Shown in pieces: positions 24,793 to 36,500 of a DNA stretch of 64,000 nucleotides (within the stretch, counting starts at the first letter, position 1; the number at the start of each line of letters is the position of its first letter). Origin of the DNA: Anthopleura xanthogrammica (lineage: Eukaryota; Cnidaria; Anthozoa; Actiniaria; Actiniidae); the NCBI GenBank assembly GCA_964019055.1, contig OZ025215.1:6799770-6863769 (forward strand), written 5' to 3'. The notes beneath the pieces were generated by a model. That model was not told where the DNA came from, ran no database searches, and saw nothing but the letters and a program-made list of their open reading frames with translations. A program made the position numbers and the translations under genes.

Positions 24793-26461
24793 TTTAGAGA
24801 ACGGTGAGGCGTCGGTGATGATCCTTGATACAGTGTATGCGGTCCCAGTGCAATCAGTAATAAACATAAAGAGAATCTCACTGGCAAATGCCTATTGGTC
24901 CATCTTCACTTGGCTTAGAGAGTTCGACAAATTCCAGGGGGAGGGGTACCTCTACTTTGAGAGTTATGTGGGGAGAGGAGGTCTGTCTGAGATGGGAGGT
25001 TGTGGCTTTGATTACAAAGATTGGTATAGTCCTCGTTAAACCTTGTGTTTAACCTGTTTTGTACAGTAAAAAATAAGTCTGTTATTATCCTTATTCAGTA
25101 ATGTATCAAGCGGTAAAGTTCTTAAGAATACCCACCCCCTCCTCCCACGATGAACTACCCATCTCCCTACTACACTCTCTGTAGGAACTATGATCTTTGT
25201 TCACAGATATTCAAAAAAATCAGACTTACATGTTCCTTTACAAAGATATTTTGATAAATCATTAATGATATTTACCTGTTGTTACAACCTATTTTAGACA
25301 TTTATCTTTTCATGCGTGTGAAATGTACCTGTTTAACTAACAATAACCGTGCCTTGCTCCGCTAATAACGATACTATACTTAGACTTGCTATAAATATTT
25401 TTTTTAACTTCTGAAAATTCTGAAAAATAAAATTTCCAAAAAACTTACTTCAAAATTGATTTACTTGGGAACATTAGTCATCCAGGTACTCAAAATTAAG
25501 ATCATTGATTATTGATGGCATGATGATAGCGTGTCGTTGTTGAACCTGACATGTTTTGCCGGTTGTAATTTTGTTACATTCATATGTCATTAAGGTGACC
25601 AATAAGAACTGCCAAATTTGACACCAAATGTCAGGATTTCTTTTTTTATTTTTATGCACTGTAAACTGGGGAACTGAACTATAACTGAAGGAAAATCTAC
25701 ATGTTGCAACATTGAAAGAAGAACAGGACAGGATCAACAACAGGGTACAACAGGGTAAACTATAATTTTATTTATTCTATGTTTTTATTAACCACATTGC
25801 ATAACCCACGTGGATGACAGCAAAAAATATTAAATAATAAACGTACAGAGAAAGGGATTTTAGATAGATAAGAGGCCTGTCAAAATGATAAAATATTTTA
25901 TTATTGCCATTAAAATTATTAGGCCCGGTTCAAACGTCAATCTTCTCATGGGCCGAATATAATGACATCAAAGAAGACCACCTAATCATCCATTATTTTC
26001 AATGTGTTCGGCTCATGAGAAGCTCGACGTCTGAACTGTGCTTTAGTAGAACTAAACCGAGATATCCTTAAAAAAAATGCTTTGTTTTGTTTTGTAAGAA
26101 ACAGCGAAACCTTTCAACTGCTGCTATCATCAAGAATCCAAGATAATTGATTGGGAACCTAGACAGCAATGAATGTACATAATGTAACCTTAACATGTTT
26201 GTTATTCTTTAACCATTTTTATAATCAATTTGTCCTTGTCCTAGTGTTTAGATGATATCACAATAATTTAACGAGGAAGAAAGTTTTTTTTATCGAGGAT
26301 ACTAGTCTTTAGTGCAGTCTAGCTTGGGTACAAATATCGTTCGTATTATAAGGTGTTGTCTGTACTCATACTAGCCCAGAAAAAGACCTATTATACTATA
26401 AAAGCACAATCAAGCAATCCATCTAATAAATTTATTTGATATATCTATATGTTTTGTAGAA
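24793..26461. promoter_or_regulatory. Shared 5' region of the M1/P1 divergent pair
   Basis: 1.67 kb between the two start codons. On the M side the leader CACCGTTCTCTAAA directly before the ATG is shared by M1 and both M2 first exons, and M3 has it with one change. On the P side TTTTGTAGAA lies just before the ATG, which looks like a 3' splice site, so P1 probably has an upstream non-coding exon. The region also holds the MITE at 25921-26045. No TATA box or specific operator could be assigned. Confidence 0.5.
25921..26045. mobile_element. Hairpin MITE 'CGTCGAACTTCTCATGAG', copy 2
   Basis: Inverted arms around CAATCTTCTCATGGGCCGAA and TTCGGCTCATGAGAAGCTCG; related to 13348-13460. Lies in the M1/P1 intergenic region. 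Confidence 0.8.
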
Positions 26462-29400
26462 ATGGCGACATCAAGTCTTCTTTTCTTATTACTTATTGAA
26501 TTCACTGGGTAAGAGTCATTTGAAGGCCGTTTACATGAATGGAAGGTAACCCCTGTAGTCCTACGGACTCTGAAATCGCTTCTTTTATTTCTCCAGCGGA
26601 TACTAAAATCAAAAGAGTTAGTTCTAGCAGGAAAACTAGAAGAAAAAATTGAAATACGTGCATTTCAGAATGTTTTCCAAGAAACAAAAATGTTTTGAAA
26701 AGAGATAATCGTTTCTTGTCGTAATATGAAACACTAAACTTTTACAGAACAAAGTTCTGAGATAAATAAAAACAAAATGAAAGAGTTAACATAATTTTCA
26801 AGACTACGAGCATGCGCAGACGTTCGTCTTTCGTGTCACTAGCAGCAGGATGACCCTACCTTCGTGTAAACGCTCTCTTTTGTTCACGTGACTGATTCTG
26901 ATCTGACCATGGTTAATCTTAGTTTCCTCGTAGATTTTCCTGTTAATTTTATCCTTTTTGTCCAAAACCTGCTTGTCATTCCCCAGCTCTTGGCATTTGG
27001 CAGGTAACGTTACAGTATAGAGGTTTTGCTCCATCACATGACGGCAACCATGTTAGATGGCAGGGACAATACAATCGTTTTACATGAGGAAAAATTTAAT
27101 TCCCGAGAGAAAAGTGATGATTTAAAAAACCTCCATTGTTTACTTTACACATGTTTCCATTTGTTGTTCGACTAGTCGGTTTTTTTCTCGAAAATAATTA
27201 AATTCTTAGTTTTTGAGGGCACTAAATATTAAAATGCATGGAATCCAGCTTTTGAACTGTAGATTAATGGTCACTCATATTTCATTTCTATCTTCAGTGC
27301 CTCTGTGCTTCAATGGAGTTCGTTGCATGAACCTGGAAAACAACTTATCAGTCATTACACCAACTCTCTGAACGATTCAGAAGCGGGTGAGTGTTACATA
27401 TCAATTATAGTATAAATATATTATATAGTATAATAAAGACGGCAGCCATGTCTTTATGACAGGACCCCTCAAAGTTTTGGGCAATTAGATAATTGTTTGT
27501 TTTGTTTGTGTTTTTTTTTTTTTTTACTTTTTTACTCTGGGTGGTCCCCCCAAATTTGTTTACGTTTTTATTCTATGTACCCCCCCCCCCCCCCCCATAC
27601 TAACTTCTATTTACTTCTGATATCTCAAAATGGTCACGTATTACACTTACACTCGAATTTATTTTGGGCACCTTCTCCACCCGGGATGTAGCGGTCTTCC
27701 CCTATGTGACCATACTAACTTCTATTTACTTCTGATATCTCAAAATGGTCACGTATTACACTTACACTCGAATTTATTTTGGGCACCTTCTCCACCCGGG
27801 ATGTAGCGGTCTTCCCCTAATTGACCATACTAACTTCTATTTACTTCTGATATCTCAAATTCGTCACGTATTACACATTTTTTTGGTACATTTTTAGCTC
27901 AAGAACGTACGGGTGTTGCAATTCTTGCTGGTTCGGTCGTTGTATCTTTGTATTCATCAGTATTTACTAAAAAAGGACTAGATATAGACATATCAAACCG
28001 CATGACGACCTTTCTCAATGATCCTACGTGGTACACGCTCCATGGACATGCTGCCATTCTTCCTCCATTCCTCATCAAAGAGAACGAACCATCAACGATA
28101 ATTCAGTTCGAAAAAGTTCCAGGTAAGTGTTGTCACGTGATTACTGCCATGGTAGCACGGACATAAGCCAGTTCAAATTTTGCGAATCGTTTTCAGTGCG
28201 CATGCGATTTTATCCCGAATTTCTCATCTTTTTTTTAAATCTTCTTTTGTTTTGAATTAATGAATTTGAATTTTGAATTCGGGGTGAACTCGCATGCGCA
28301 CTGAAAACGGTTCTTAAACTTAGAACTGGCTTATACACCGATTCCGAACATGGCGGTTTTCCTGGATCGAGGAGGCGAAAACGAGGCTAGTCAGTCGTCC
28401 GTGATCTGTGGAAAGCTGGCTTTTCCCTTAGACATCACTAAAAATGATTCTTAATGGATGTAAACACCATGTAAACACCATGCCATGTAACACCAGTAAC
28501 AAAGATGATACTTGCACTCAGATAATGAATTACTGACTAGCCTCGTTTTCGCCCCCTCGATCCAAGCCGTCCGTTTGTGTCCGCCATGTTCGGAATCGGT
28601 GTATAAAGTTCATATAGTTATTTAACATTTCCTCTTCACAGAAACGAATGGGACATTAGGTGCTTATCTGCCATTTCGGAGAATGAGCAAAGCATTTGGA
28701 TAGACAATTACGATCTAAACATTTCAAAAAATTAAAAACGAAAAACCAAATAAACAAAAAATAAGAGCTACAGCTTGAGAAGGCATAAGTTTTAGGTCAC
28801 CCATCCAGGAACTGACCCTGTTTTTTTTTTCTCATCTGTAGATAGTGAATGTATGTTAAAGTGCATAATCATGAAAATTTTTTGGTCGTTTCTATAAGAA
28901 TGATAGGTGCTGAATTCGATTCAGATATCAGAATCACGATGTGACCATGTGACTAGGCCTTGTGACGTCATCTTGTTTTTAACGCTTGCCCTATACCACA
29001 ATTCAAAAATGGTTCTTGGTTCTTTTAATTGTGATTTTGATATCGGAATCGAATTCAGCACCTATATCATTCTTCTAGAAACGACCAAAAAAGTTCATGT
29101 TATATAATAATAATAATGGGTTCTTATATAGCGCATTTCACATCGTCTCAATGCGCTTTATAATTGTGACCAGTGGAGGACTTTTACGGGCTGCATATTA
29201 AGCCGCTATTAGCAGCCGTGCAGCTTACAATCATGAGTGAATTGTTAGTAATTAGTGTTATGCCTCCAAATTGGGATAGGCTGTTGAACCGGGAGACAAT
29301 CCCCTACTCTTACACGATTAATTCAACAGGTTCTTTTATGTCCCCCATTTACAGGTTAAGGAAGGGTTGGGAGACAGGGCCTACGGTTTAAAGTCCTTAT

Positions 29401-32400
29401 CCGCACAACAGACCGACGCTCTTACCAACTGAGCTAACCGGGTGGCGGTTTAAAACCCATCAAAATTAATGTACAAGGCCAAATATTAAACTGCCCTCAC
29501 TAAAATGTTCAGTCTAGCGGGCCAAACGCCAAGCGCGCGGGCGTCTAAGCGGTTGCGTCTGATGTTTTCTTGTTTTGCATGTATAACAGCTTTATTTTTG
29601 AATGAAAATGTTTTATTAAAACTTTAACTTTTGATATTGAAGACTTTGTATAATTTGGTCTTGTATATTAATGATAATGATAATGACATGACTTTTGTCG
29701 TGCATATTATTTATTTGTGGCCCTTGTATCATTGATGCTACTCGGGCCACATATAACAATATGCCCTCCAAAAGTCATGTTTTTTGTCCTATTATTTTAT
29801 TCTTATTTTTTTTTTAAGGGGGGATTGACATATTTCTCAAGGCCGTTGCTAAGAAAAATTGTAAAATTAGTTTGCCAAGTAATATTAAGAATTGGTGTTT
29901 GAAATTTTGACAATATGATAGTTATTGACAAAACGTCATAAATTGATGACGTCATTATATGACGTCATCATGACGTCATAGAAACAGAAAAATCCTATAA
30001 TTTATAAAGGCTTTGAACTTATTACGAACTTTTTTACATATTTTAAATCTAAGAGATGTGGAAAATGTGGCTAAGGATGGATTTTTGATGTTGTTGAAAA
30101 ATAGATTTTTTATGAATTTTTTTCTTCTTTACAAACCCTGTTTCAATCCATAATATTGTTGTCATTCAATATTTTTAAAAATCCATCCTTAGCTTTGAAG
30201 AAAATACTTTTTGGAATCTTTTGAAGCGGAAAAATCTGCATAATTTTTTAACATCGTAAAAATTATAGAATTTTCCTGAAAACGGAAGTGAAACTTCAAA
30301 AATTTACATTTTTTTGCCAATGGGTTTCCTGTGTTTTGCGCCTTTTCCTGGGGCGAGAAATGTGTTCTGGAAAAAAGAACAGCAGCGAACTGAACTTGGA
30401 GAATCGTTTTGGAAGCATAATGTGTGAAATTTCGGAAGAATATATCGTAATTCGCTTATTACAACTACAAACAAGAACAAGAGAGGTCAGATTCCATCCT
30501 TAACATCGTGTTTATGAACCACCAGTATCGCCAACTCGATCTAAAACATGCAGTATGTGATGACCGCCACTGGAGAGGTGGAAACCATCGAACTGAATGT
30601 GCAACTTCCCTTGATCCCCTCGTTGAACAACCTGTTTCCTCGCTTCGCTAATGCTCCAGTCCGTTATGAGCTTGATGTAAGGAGAAATCCAGTCGATGAT
30701 TCTTATCCAGTGTTGGGCACTTAGAGGTTTTATTCCAGTAGAACCAAGTACATGCTGGTAATCTTTGTAGTATTGGCCATTCAGCAAGAAACTTAGCAGA
30801 AGGTAGTTAGGCAAGTATGACTTGGGCCTTGTTTTTCCTACCTGGATAACTCTTTCGTCTAAGCTCTGAGAAATGACAACTTCTTGACACTCCTCGCAGA
30901 ACATTTCAAGCTTTAAAACTCCACTTCCATCTTGGAAATTAAAATGAACTTCAGTGCTCCCACATCTCGTACAAAAACGAAAACTAATGATAATGTTTAT
31001 TATCGCATCTTGGCTGGTTACGAGATGATTGTTGTTGCTTATCACAAGTTGTTTTTCACTAAGTTCTGATAAATTATGATTATTTTTGTCAAAATAGCCT
31101 TGTACTTCTTTTTCCAATATTTCTAATGCTTTCTCTATATCTTCCTGGCTATCTTTCTTTTCCTGTGAAAGAGGTTCCACACCTAGTTCGTCAAAAAAAT
31201 TGTTCAAGTTCAAGTTCATGTTGTTGAGAAGTGGAAACTCTTCGCCGGTATTTGCCGTGTTTGGAGTCGGTTCGTTTTCCGAAGATACGACATAATCTTC
31301 TGAAATAACAATAACTTTAGGAGAAATTGCGTCTTCCTCGATGTCTTCTTCCACATTTACTAAATTATCTGTTTGGGTTTCGATACTTTTGGATGCTATA
31401 CGCGGAAACGAGAAGTCGACTTGGCATCCAAGACTAGGGTTTGTTATTGTTTTCCAGCGATTACCACTGGCTGTTTCAGCACGTTTTCGGACCTTGGAGA
31501 CTTTTTTCCCTTCCATGTTTTGTTTAAGTATTTGTTGACAAATAAAATTACATCGTACAATACAAAAAAACACCAGAAAAACCCTCGTGAAAATACGCTC
31601 GTAAAACTTACAGTCGTATAAGTGAAAAACGCGAGCGCGCGCGCGGCGACCGGAAGTAAAAATGTAATATTTAGAACCTTCTCTTAGCAACGGCGCTGCT
31701 TAGCAACGTAATATGTCAATCCCCCCTTAATTGAGCATTTTGGTAATAGTAGGAAAACGATGCCGTCATGCAAACAACCTATTCAGAAGAATTTAGCAAG
31801 CCAAACCCGCTAATAAATCAGCATGATAAATACTGGAAAAAGATTGCTTAGTATCTTGTCTCTTTTAGGTTCAGCCTTTGGAACAGAAGGGGTGGTATCG
31901 TATAAGATAGGAACTCAAGGTACCTTGAGTCTTGTTATCATGTGGAAGATGCCTCAGCTGCTTTCAAGCACAGCCTTCTTCATCAAGGTATGTATGTCAT
32001 TTAGATTCACAAAGGAAAAAATGTATCTTCAAAGAAAATTGAGTACACTTAAACCGAACCCTTTTTTTTGTTGTGATTTCCTTGTTTCTTGTCACAAACG
32101 TCTACCCTGATGAACAGCAAGTTGTTTGAAAGCTCGGTTAAAAAAATTAATGTAAGGCTGATGAAACGAAAGTATATAATCACGTAACATGTATTTGCGT
32201 TTTATCAGGTTAGTTTTTGTCCTGTGCCTCGAGAGTTTTCCTCTGCGGGTAGGTTCCTTTATTTTCGCCATACACAAAAATCATCAACCACATTTTTTTT
32301 AAAATGAACCTGATGGCCAGGCAGGAGTATATGGAACTTTTTTAGGAGTAGAAATTACGGAGGTATCGAGGTGAGGGTTTGGGAGAAGGGAGGAGACTGA

Positions 32401-32792
32401 ATGTCTTATTTTATATTGGATGATGTTTTCAAATCAACCAGAGCTAGTGTCAGCTAGTGTCAGCTAGCTCTCTTGCTCTTTGTGTGAGGGGAGCTGGGTA
32501 GAGATATAAAAAGGAAACTGTTATTGACAGTTCCGTGGGGGAGGGGGTTGGGGGTTCAAGGATTAGACGGCAAATGACAGCTCTTTGTTCATTACCTTCG
32601 TAGATAGAGAAGAGCGGTAACATCCCAGCAGAAAACTTAAAAAGCATGTTTAATGACGTCGACGAAAACAAACTTTGGTTCCATGTTAAACACCAACATC
32701 ACTGGCAGACAAAAAAAGAAGAGGGTCTGACTTGGAAGGCTGCCATGGGAACGAGATACCTCTCCACCCTTAAAGTCATTATCATGCAATAA
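26462..32792 (+). CDS. Actinoporin-like protein P1 (P-type, secreted)
   Basis: Exons 26462-26508, 27298-27386, 27898-28122, 31869-31987, 32604-32792; 669 nt, 222 aa plus stop, all GT..AG, phases 2,1,1,0 as in the M-type genes. Exon 1 is a signal peptide (MATSSLLFLLLIEFTG). Exon 2 is a pro-segment with HEPG and NSLN. Exon 3 holds a hydrophobic helix (VAILAGSVVVSLYSSVF), then DISNRM, DPTWYTLHG and LPPFLI. Exon 4 has FGTEGVVSYKIG and LVIMWKMP. Exon 5 is basic and ends shortly after EEGLTWKAAMG. Same fold family as M1 but clearly diverged from it. Known of the family: secreted beta-sandwich proteins, some of which insert their N-terminal helix into membranes. Intron 3 is swollen by several MITEs, a SINE and the TTAA element at 29818-31726, yet the coding frame is intact. 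Function beyond the fold is inference. Confidence 0.75.
27576..27895. repeat. Poly-C tract and 116-bp tandem repeat, about 2.6 copies
   Basis: After a C run of about 20, the unit CCATACTAACTTCTATTTAC...GGGATGTAGCGGTCTTCCCC repeats at about 27596, 27712 and 27828, in intron 2 of P1 right up to the acceptor of exon 3. Confidence 0.9.
28162..28334. mobile_element. Fold-back MITE in P1 intron 3
   Basis: Inverted arms ATAAGCCAGTTC...TTTTCAGTGCGCATGCGA and CTCGCATGCGCACTGAAAA...GAACTGGCTTAT. No ORF. Confidence 0.8.
28333..28605. mobile_element. Second fold-back MITE, abutting the first
   Basis: Inverted arms ACACCGATTCCGAACATGGC...CGAAAACGAGGCTAG and CTAGCCTCGTTTTCGCC...GCCATGTTCGGAATCGGTGT. Confidence 0.8.
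28866..29104. mobile_element. Fold-back MITE, about 240 bp
   Basis: Arms AAAATTTTTTGGTCGTTTCT...ATGATAGGTGCTGAATTCGA and TCGAATTCAGCACCTATATC...GAAACGACCAAAAAAGTTCA, in P1 intron 3. Confidence 0.85.
29106..29447 (-). mobile_element. tRNA-derived SINE, third family
   Basis: The minus strand begins GCCACCCGGTTAGCTCAGTT with GGTAAGAGCGTCGGTC, the A-box arm of a tRNA, and ends in TATATAAGAACCCATTATTA. Lies in P1 intron 3. Confidence 0.75.
29818..31726. mobile_element. TTAA-flanked DNA transposon (Kolobok-like), internally deleted
   Basis: The two ends are inverted copies of GGGGGGATTGACATAT, followed on both sides by CGTTGCTAAG-type motifs, and are flanked by TTAA at 29814-29817 and 31727-31730. 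TTAA target duplications are known for Kolobok and piggyBac elements. The element is 1,909 bp and sits in intron 3 of P1. It carries one truncated transposase frame on the minus strand and an internal inverted repeat (CTAAGGATGGATTTTT near 30060 against AAAAATCCATCCTTAG near 30180). Confidence 0.85.
30512..31690 (-). pseudogene. Truncated transposase of the TTAA element
   Basis: A 392-aa frame that fills the right part of the element. It has a Lys/Arg-rich start, an acidic middle, a zinc-binding pair (FCTRCG...MFCEECQE) and, near the end, KLHIQFDGFHLSSGGHH, which looks like the first catalytic Asp region of a DDE/DDD transposase. The frame stops about 17 residues later, so the rest of the catalytic domain is missing and the protein should be inactive. 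Kolobok-type assignment rests on the TTAA duplication and this motif. The start may lie further in, since the first 50 residues overlap the TIR-proximal sequence. Confidence 0.65.
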
Positions 32793-33514
32793 AACAGTTG
32801 CTATGGGGACACGATTCTTCGCCTCCCTTAAAGTCATTATCAAGTAGTAAACTAGTTGATATGGCAAGACGAACTGCTCATTGCCCTTAGAAGTCATGTC
32901 AGTAAAGGTTTTTGCCATGAACAACCGTCCCTCGCTGCCTCTTCTCATTCAGTAAAATAGTTGTCATGGCAACATCATTCCTCTTGATTTTCATTTCACA
33001 ATTTTTATTGTCTTAGCCATTTTGTGCACGTGTTACATCGTCCCACATTCAGTCTATTAGCCTGCTGGCTTATTAATTTTCCAAGTCTTCTTGTCTATCC
33101 TATGATATATCAATTGCCCTATTACATTGACGTCACAGCTTGTTTATAATGGACAGAATGGTAAAAAACGATAAGAATTTGAACTAATTTTTTCTCTCTG
33201 AATAGATATGTATGGTTTTCAATCATTTTATAAACCAGTGTTTATCCTACAATATATATGGTATTTGGTGACTATTACTTGGTGTTCACGATTCTTAGGA
33301 TTAAAGCAACAGATTTTTTTCATGTGATGTCATAACGAAATAGGGCAGCTTTCACATCACTGGAAACCACAGGGTTTCCAACATTCTTCAATTTCCTTCA
33401 TTTCTTCACACAGTAGAATTAGATGGCTAGATTGTAGAAATATGATCTTAGTAGATTAGTAGCACAATTGCATGAATAAAATAATGGCAAATGCAACTTG
33501 ATGTGTGAATAGCT
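32793..33514. other. Region between P1 and M2 with the left edge of the duplicated unit
   Basis: No coding sequence seen. From about 32971 onward (CAACATCATTCCTC) the sequence is repeated at 52579 onward, so this is the left boundary of the unit that gave M2/P2 and M3/P3. A GTTGCTATGGGGACACGATTC/GTTGATATGGCAAGACGA-type short repeat occurs at 32795-32980. Confidence 0.7.
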
Positions 33515-36500
33515 TTAGCTCGGAGTAAGATAGATCTCCAGGGGAGCCTTACGTCCATTCCCCATCGATGTGATGAATTTACAATTGATATTTTTATTGA
33601 CACCAACGAACCACTTGCCAAAGTCATCCATTTCCCAAGCTTCATCGAAGTACTGGTCGTAGAGCCCTTTACTATCAGCTGCTATAGCCGCTAGGTTGGG
33701 ATCTTGATTGACTATCTGTAAAAAGAAATCTTATATTGAAAAATGAAATATTAAATGTTAATTTGAAAGTGAGGCAAATGAAAGTGCCTTGCAACTGAAG
33801 TGGAGTGCAGTGGAAAGGAGAGAAGAGAACAGGACAGGAGGGAGAATGGCATGTTTAATGACCACAGACTCATTTATACACAGTTTTAACCTTGTGCATA
33901 GCTTTAACCTGTTCATAGATACCGTAGTCAGGGGCGTACCTTCCTTTATGCAAATACGCACGTGCGTATTTTATCCCAGTAATAGTTAATAAGTATTTGA
34001 ATCGAAAATCCTATTTTGCCAGATTCACATTATATATACTGACTACCCGTGCTTACTTGCCAAAATGTCCTAATAGACCATTTTCGAGATGCGCAAGCGC
34101 TTTCAAAAATATCGCAGGCGCGTACATGATCCCGAGGCATTTTCGGGCAGAGTTAATAGCGCGCGTGATCTTGCCCGAAAATGCCTCTTTTTCATGTCTG
34201 TGCCTGCGATATTTTTGAAAGCGCCCGCGCATTTCGAAAATGGTCTAATACGCCCCTGGTAGTAGGTGCGGGGAGTTTTAAAACACTGTTGCACATTCTT
34301 TATATAATAGTTGTTTTTTTCGAACATTTTCGCTTTTGAACGCTCGATTTCAGCCCACAATGTGCGCGCGCACAAAAACCGCTGAATAAAATACGAAATT
34401 TTTTTCAGGAACCATTCACGTTTTGAACTTCAATAGGGCAAAACCCTTAAATTTTGTACGGGACTCTATACTTTTATAAGCTTAAGTGAAAGAACTTCTA
34501 AAAATCCACGTTATAGCAACTTTTTAAGAAAAACTAATTTTTTTAACGCATGTAAAAATATATTTTTTTAGGAATTTCTGTTCGACTTAATGAGATTTTT
34601 GAGGGCGCTGAAAGGGCGATATAATACAAATCCATATATTTCTTTATCTTTTATTCAACAATATCCATGTGGTATTGTAGAATGATTTGCTACCCGGCAT
34701 TTGTGCATGATATAGTCTGCAAAGAACTAGTACCTTATGATTCGTGATTTTTTTTCCTGATCACTTCCGGTGGCGCAATTTTTGCTTCAAAAACTCGCGC
34801 GTAGTTATCAATTAAATGCTGATTATCTCAAAAACGAGCTTGGGAGACCCGATTTTTCTTTTCATATTCGGAATCAGCACTAAATTTCACTTGAGAAATC
34901 GTCGTAAGATACTACAGTGCAACTTCTATCACCTAGACCACTTGGACAGCGAGAATCAATCAAAATGTAGAATGAAAACAATGTATTCCAACTTTGGCAA
35001 GTCGAGCTAATCAGAGACCACCATAAAAAAATAATAGCATTTCAGCATTGAGTTCATCCAGTGCAACAAAACTATTCCGTTTCCAATGAGAAAAGGACGA
35101 CCATGTAAACAACTATGCTATATAGGTTTCTGATTGGCTCAACTACCCAAATTTGGGATGCATTGTTTTCATTCTACATTTTGATTGGTTCTCGGGTTCT
35201 CACTGTTAAGTGGCCCCGGTTATAGTGTAGTCGCACTGTAGTCTTGTTCATACCTTCACCATTAGTCTATTATTGTATGCTGGTATGCTGCTCCAAAACA
35301 CCACCAGAAAACTGGTTCCCATCTTGTACGTGAGAAAACCCATTGTTCCAAAAACACGTTTGAAAATATCTATCAAAATAAAACCGGGAAAAATAAAAAT
35401 TAGGTTCACATCAATACACCAGTTTCGCATTCGGTGCGAACCACTGTTTTTTAAGACCACAGACTCATTTGCAATTGCTCAGCCTTATGTCTCCGTATGT
35501 TTGTCTGTCTGTCTGTTCCGTTCTGTCTGTCTGTCTGTCTTTGTTATCTGTCTGTATGTTGTCCGTCTGTTTGCCTGTCTTTATGTCTCTGTATGTTTGT
35601 CTATGTGTCTGTCTTTCTGTCTTTCTGTCTTTCTGTCTTTCTGTCTGTTTCTGTCTGTCTGTCCGTTTATGTCCGGTAGTTGTTTTTCTCTGGAAGTTTC
35701 GCTTCACCGTAAGTGTTTAGCTTATAAAGAGTATTTACTGTCATTACTGCCTCATCTTACTTGAATGTCCCTCAAAGGTGATCACCATGGTTTGTTTGGT
35801 TTGCAGAACATCAGGAGGTGGAGTATCGAGCTTGCCATTCATGATGTACCAATGTGGTTCGGTCAGTTCCGTTGGATGGTTATTAGTCAGTGATATGGAC
35901 ACAGCGTAGCCTACTGTTACCATGGACAATACGCTCATCATTATTTTACCAAGGTTGGCTACTGGTGCTAACGGGATGGATCGAATACGAGCAGCTGGAA
36001 ATAAAAAAGGAAAATGTGTTGGATAACACAGCCCTTTCAAGGGAATTCTTTTTATTGTTTTTACTGTTTCGCTCGGTCCCAATCAATAAGTGTTAAATCT
36101 GTTCGGCTACGCTTCGGGAAACATCGTCGTCTCGGGACCACAAAACATACTGTTTCCCTCGGTCCCAATCAATAAGTGTTAAATCTGTTCGGCTACGCTT
36201 CGGGAAACATCGTCGTCTCGGGACCACAAAACATACTGTTTCCCTCGGTCCCAATTAATAAGTGTTAAATGTATTCGGCTACGCTTCGGGAAACATCGTC
36301 GTCTCGGAGTAGTATACGAATGAGGTTTCTACATCATAGGTGCACCGGTGCTCCGGAGCACGCCGGTGTCCACCGGTGCTCTCCCCGGGCCCCCCTCCGG
36401 GCCCGTAAGGGGAGGGCATGGTCAGCGTTAGAGTCATATCTATTTTTAGATTGCGGGCTGTCTAGGCCCACAAGGGGAGGTTGACGGTCTGGATGAGAGT

